A program made the position numbers and the translations under genes. This document shows, piece by piece, positions 5,782 to 6,786 of a stretch of DNA of 6,786 bases (positions are counted from its first letter, which is position 1; every line of letters begins with the position of its first letter). This DNA comes from Clostridiaceae bacterium (GTDB lineage Bacteria > Bacillota > Clostridia > Saccharofermentanales > DTU023), in assembly GCA_012800135.1 (NCBI GenBank), contig JAAZJV010000030.1:1-6786 (forward strand), written 5' to 3'. The notes beneath the pieces were generated by a model. That model was not told where the DNA came from. It searched no databases and saw only the letters and a program-made list of their open reading frames with translations.

Positions 5782-6617
5782 CACTTTTTAGGCAGCGGCT
5801 GCAACACGTCATCGAGAGAGAAAGCGCGACGGTACTGCTCAAGGATCTCGCGAGCAGTACTTTCTTTGAACTCCTCAGATGACAACTGATGCTCCAACCA
5901 TTCCAAGCGCTGGCGACGCTGTTCTCCGGCTAGTATGGACGGACGAATCGCAAAGTAAAACACAAGAAATAAGATCGCTACCGCGATAACAGAGATCGCC
6001 AAAACACGTATCGCTCGCGTGAAAGGCCGGCGCTCGTGAGAAGTCATCCGCGTATCATCGTCGCCCATCTTGAGCACATTTTCTTGTTCACGACGACTTG
6101 CCATCTGTGTTCGACCCGCCCCTGTGTCGTCCGCAGCCTTTTGCAAAATCCCGCTTCGTGCCATGCGCGCGCGTACAGGCATCAATTTTTGCTCTTTTAT
6201 TTTGCGTGATCGGTCACGCGCCTCTTCGCGAATGCGCTCTTCGCGCACAGCCATGCGGCAATATTCAATCGTTCTGGCATCTTCCGAATCGGGTGCCTGC
6301 AACAGCACCTGTTCAAACCTTTGTTCCGCCTCCGCGTAGCGTTTAGCTTCTGCCAAAAGCACGCCATACAGCGTTGATGCGGCTAAAAACGTCGGCCAAC
6401 GCGATGTTAGTTTGCCAAGAACAATCATCGCAACGTCAGAATTCCCGGTCTTAGACTGTTCAAGCGCGCGATTAAACGCAGCCAGCGCACGCTCGCCTTC
6501 CGTTCGCGATGCGATAAGATCATTAGGAAGCGTATCCATGGGCAGGAATCGCGCTTTGATCGCATCCCAATCCACTTCGTCACGTTTCGATTTTGCTCGG
6601 CCTCCGGTGTCCGTCAT
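5781..6617 (-). CDS. TPR protein with single membrane helix, function unknown
   Basis: The 278 residues match no family that I recognise by name. A charged N-terminus leads into two TPR-like helix pairs (about 43-75 and 77-110, the second with the typical A..LYGVLLAEAKRYAEAEQRFEQVLLQAPD pattern). A strongly charged Arg/Lys/Glu helix (about 120-150) and a polar linker follow. One membrane helix (about 203-225) is preceded by RRPFTRAIR, and a 50-residue charged helical tail ends the protein. The positive residues before the helix suggest a cytoplasmic N-terminus and an exposed tail. TPR domains usually mediate protein contacts, so a scaffold at the membrane is a reasonable inference. Its ATG overlaps the folC stop as ATGA, with AGGAGG 4 bases upstream, so translational coupling to folC is likely. 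The ThrC-like gene follows after 11 bases, which makes its product a candidate partner. Confidence 0.8.
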   Translation of the reverse strand: MTDTGGRAKSKRDEVDWDAIKARFLPMDTLPNDLIASRTEGERALAAFNRALEQSKTGNSDVAMIVLGKLTSRWPTFLAASTLYGVLLAEAKRYAEAEQRFEQVLLQAPDSEDARTIEYCRMAVREERIREEARDRSRKIKEQKLMPVRARMARSGILQKAADDTGAGRTQMASRREQENVLKMGDDDTRMTSHERRPFTRAIRVLAISVIAVAILFLVFYFAIRPSILAGEQRRQRLEWLEHQLSSEEFKESTAREILEQYRRAFSLDDVLQPLPKK

Positions 6618-6786
6618 AGGTCCTCCTGATCATCTATACGAGCTTCTCTTGATTTCGCGGTATGTGCTCGCATCAGTGTTTTGATTTCACCGGCTAGGTA
6701 CAATGAGCCAAAGGCACATACAATGGCGCCCTTTTCTCCGGCTAAGCGGAGTGCGCGCTCCATAGCACGCTCCACAAAGGGATCCG
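6614..6786 (-). CDS. folC: Folylpolyglutamate synthase/dihydrofolate synthase, C-terminal fragment
   Basis: Only the last 56 residues lie inside the window; the gene continues past the right edge. FolC adds glutamate to folates, and in many bacteria also joins dihydropteroate to glutamate, in the cytoplasm. The fragment begins DPFVERAMERAL and contains IVCAFGSLYLAGEIK (about residues 21-35 of the fragment), the conserved FolC C-terminal signature in which GSLYLAGE forms the last strand and helix of the Mur-ligase-like C-terminal domain. A charged tail of about 20 residues follows. The TGA stop shares 4 bases (ATGA) with the start of the TPR gene, and the folC tail also encodes that gene's AGGAGG site. 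This makes folC the upstream member of the operon visible here. Confidence 0.88.
   Translation of the reverse strand, partial: DPFVERAMERALRLAGEKGAIVCAFGSLYLAGEIKTLMRAHTAKSREARIDDQEDL

Noticed and set aside
1..6786. CRISPR array, tRNA, rRNA, insertion sequence or phage genes
   Set aside because: No regularly spaced repeats, cloverleaf-like sequence, transposase or phage motif was seen on either strand.

Overview
The window looks like a chromosomal segment from a Gram-positive member of the Bacillota, most likely a clostridium-like lineage. The grounds are a sortase-type surface protein, an S11 D,D-carboxypeptidase with a C-terminal membrane anchor, AGGAG-type ribosome binding sites and TATAAT-type promoters. 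This placement is inference; no taxonomic marker gene is present. All six genes are on the minus strand, so transcription runs from the right edge to the left edge.

Right half (2940-6786): a tightly packed operon. It begins with the 3' end of folC (folylpolyglutamate/dihydrofolate synthase). This overlaps by 4 bp a TPR protein with one membrane segment. Twelve bases later comes a threonine-synthase-like protein, which overlaps by 17 bp a D-alanyl-D-alanine carboxypeptidase. The threonine synthase homologue is the most unusual gene here. Its fold-level landmarks can be followed from end to end, but the lysine that should bind pyridoxal phosphate is a tyrosine, and the phosphate- and substrate-binding loops are also changed. 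It reads as an intact, translated pseudoenzyme between a membrane TPR protein and a cell-wall enzyme.

Middle (1610-2877): a single AT-rich gene for a seven-helix membrane diguanylate cyclase with an intact GGDEF site but no product-inhibition (RxxD) site. It has its own putative promoter and is followed by a hairpin. Its base composition differs clearly from the operon to its right.

Left part (234-1475): a secreted, modular surface protein with a signal peptide, a BIG2-like domain, a putative Ig domain, a PTG-repeat linker, an X2-like beta domain, and an MPATG/hydrophobic/basic anchor. Its promoter region carries four copies of a CTGATA box arranged as a direct pair and an inverted pair, a good operator candidate. 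The last 233 bases hold no credible gene, only a strong inverted repeat at 19-53.

The operon probably serves the cell envelope and housekeeping metabolism. The cyclase and surface protein may form a separate signalling/adhesion neighbourhood, but only their adjacency suggests this.
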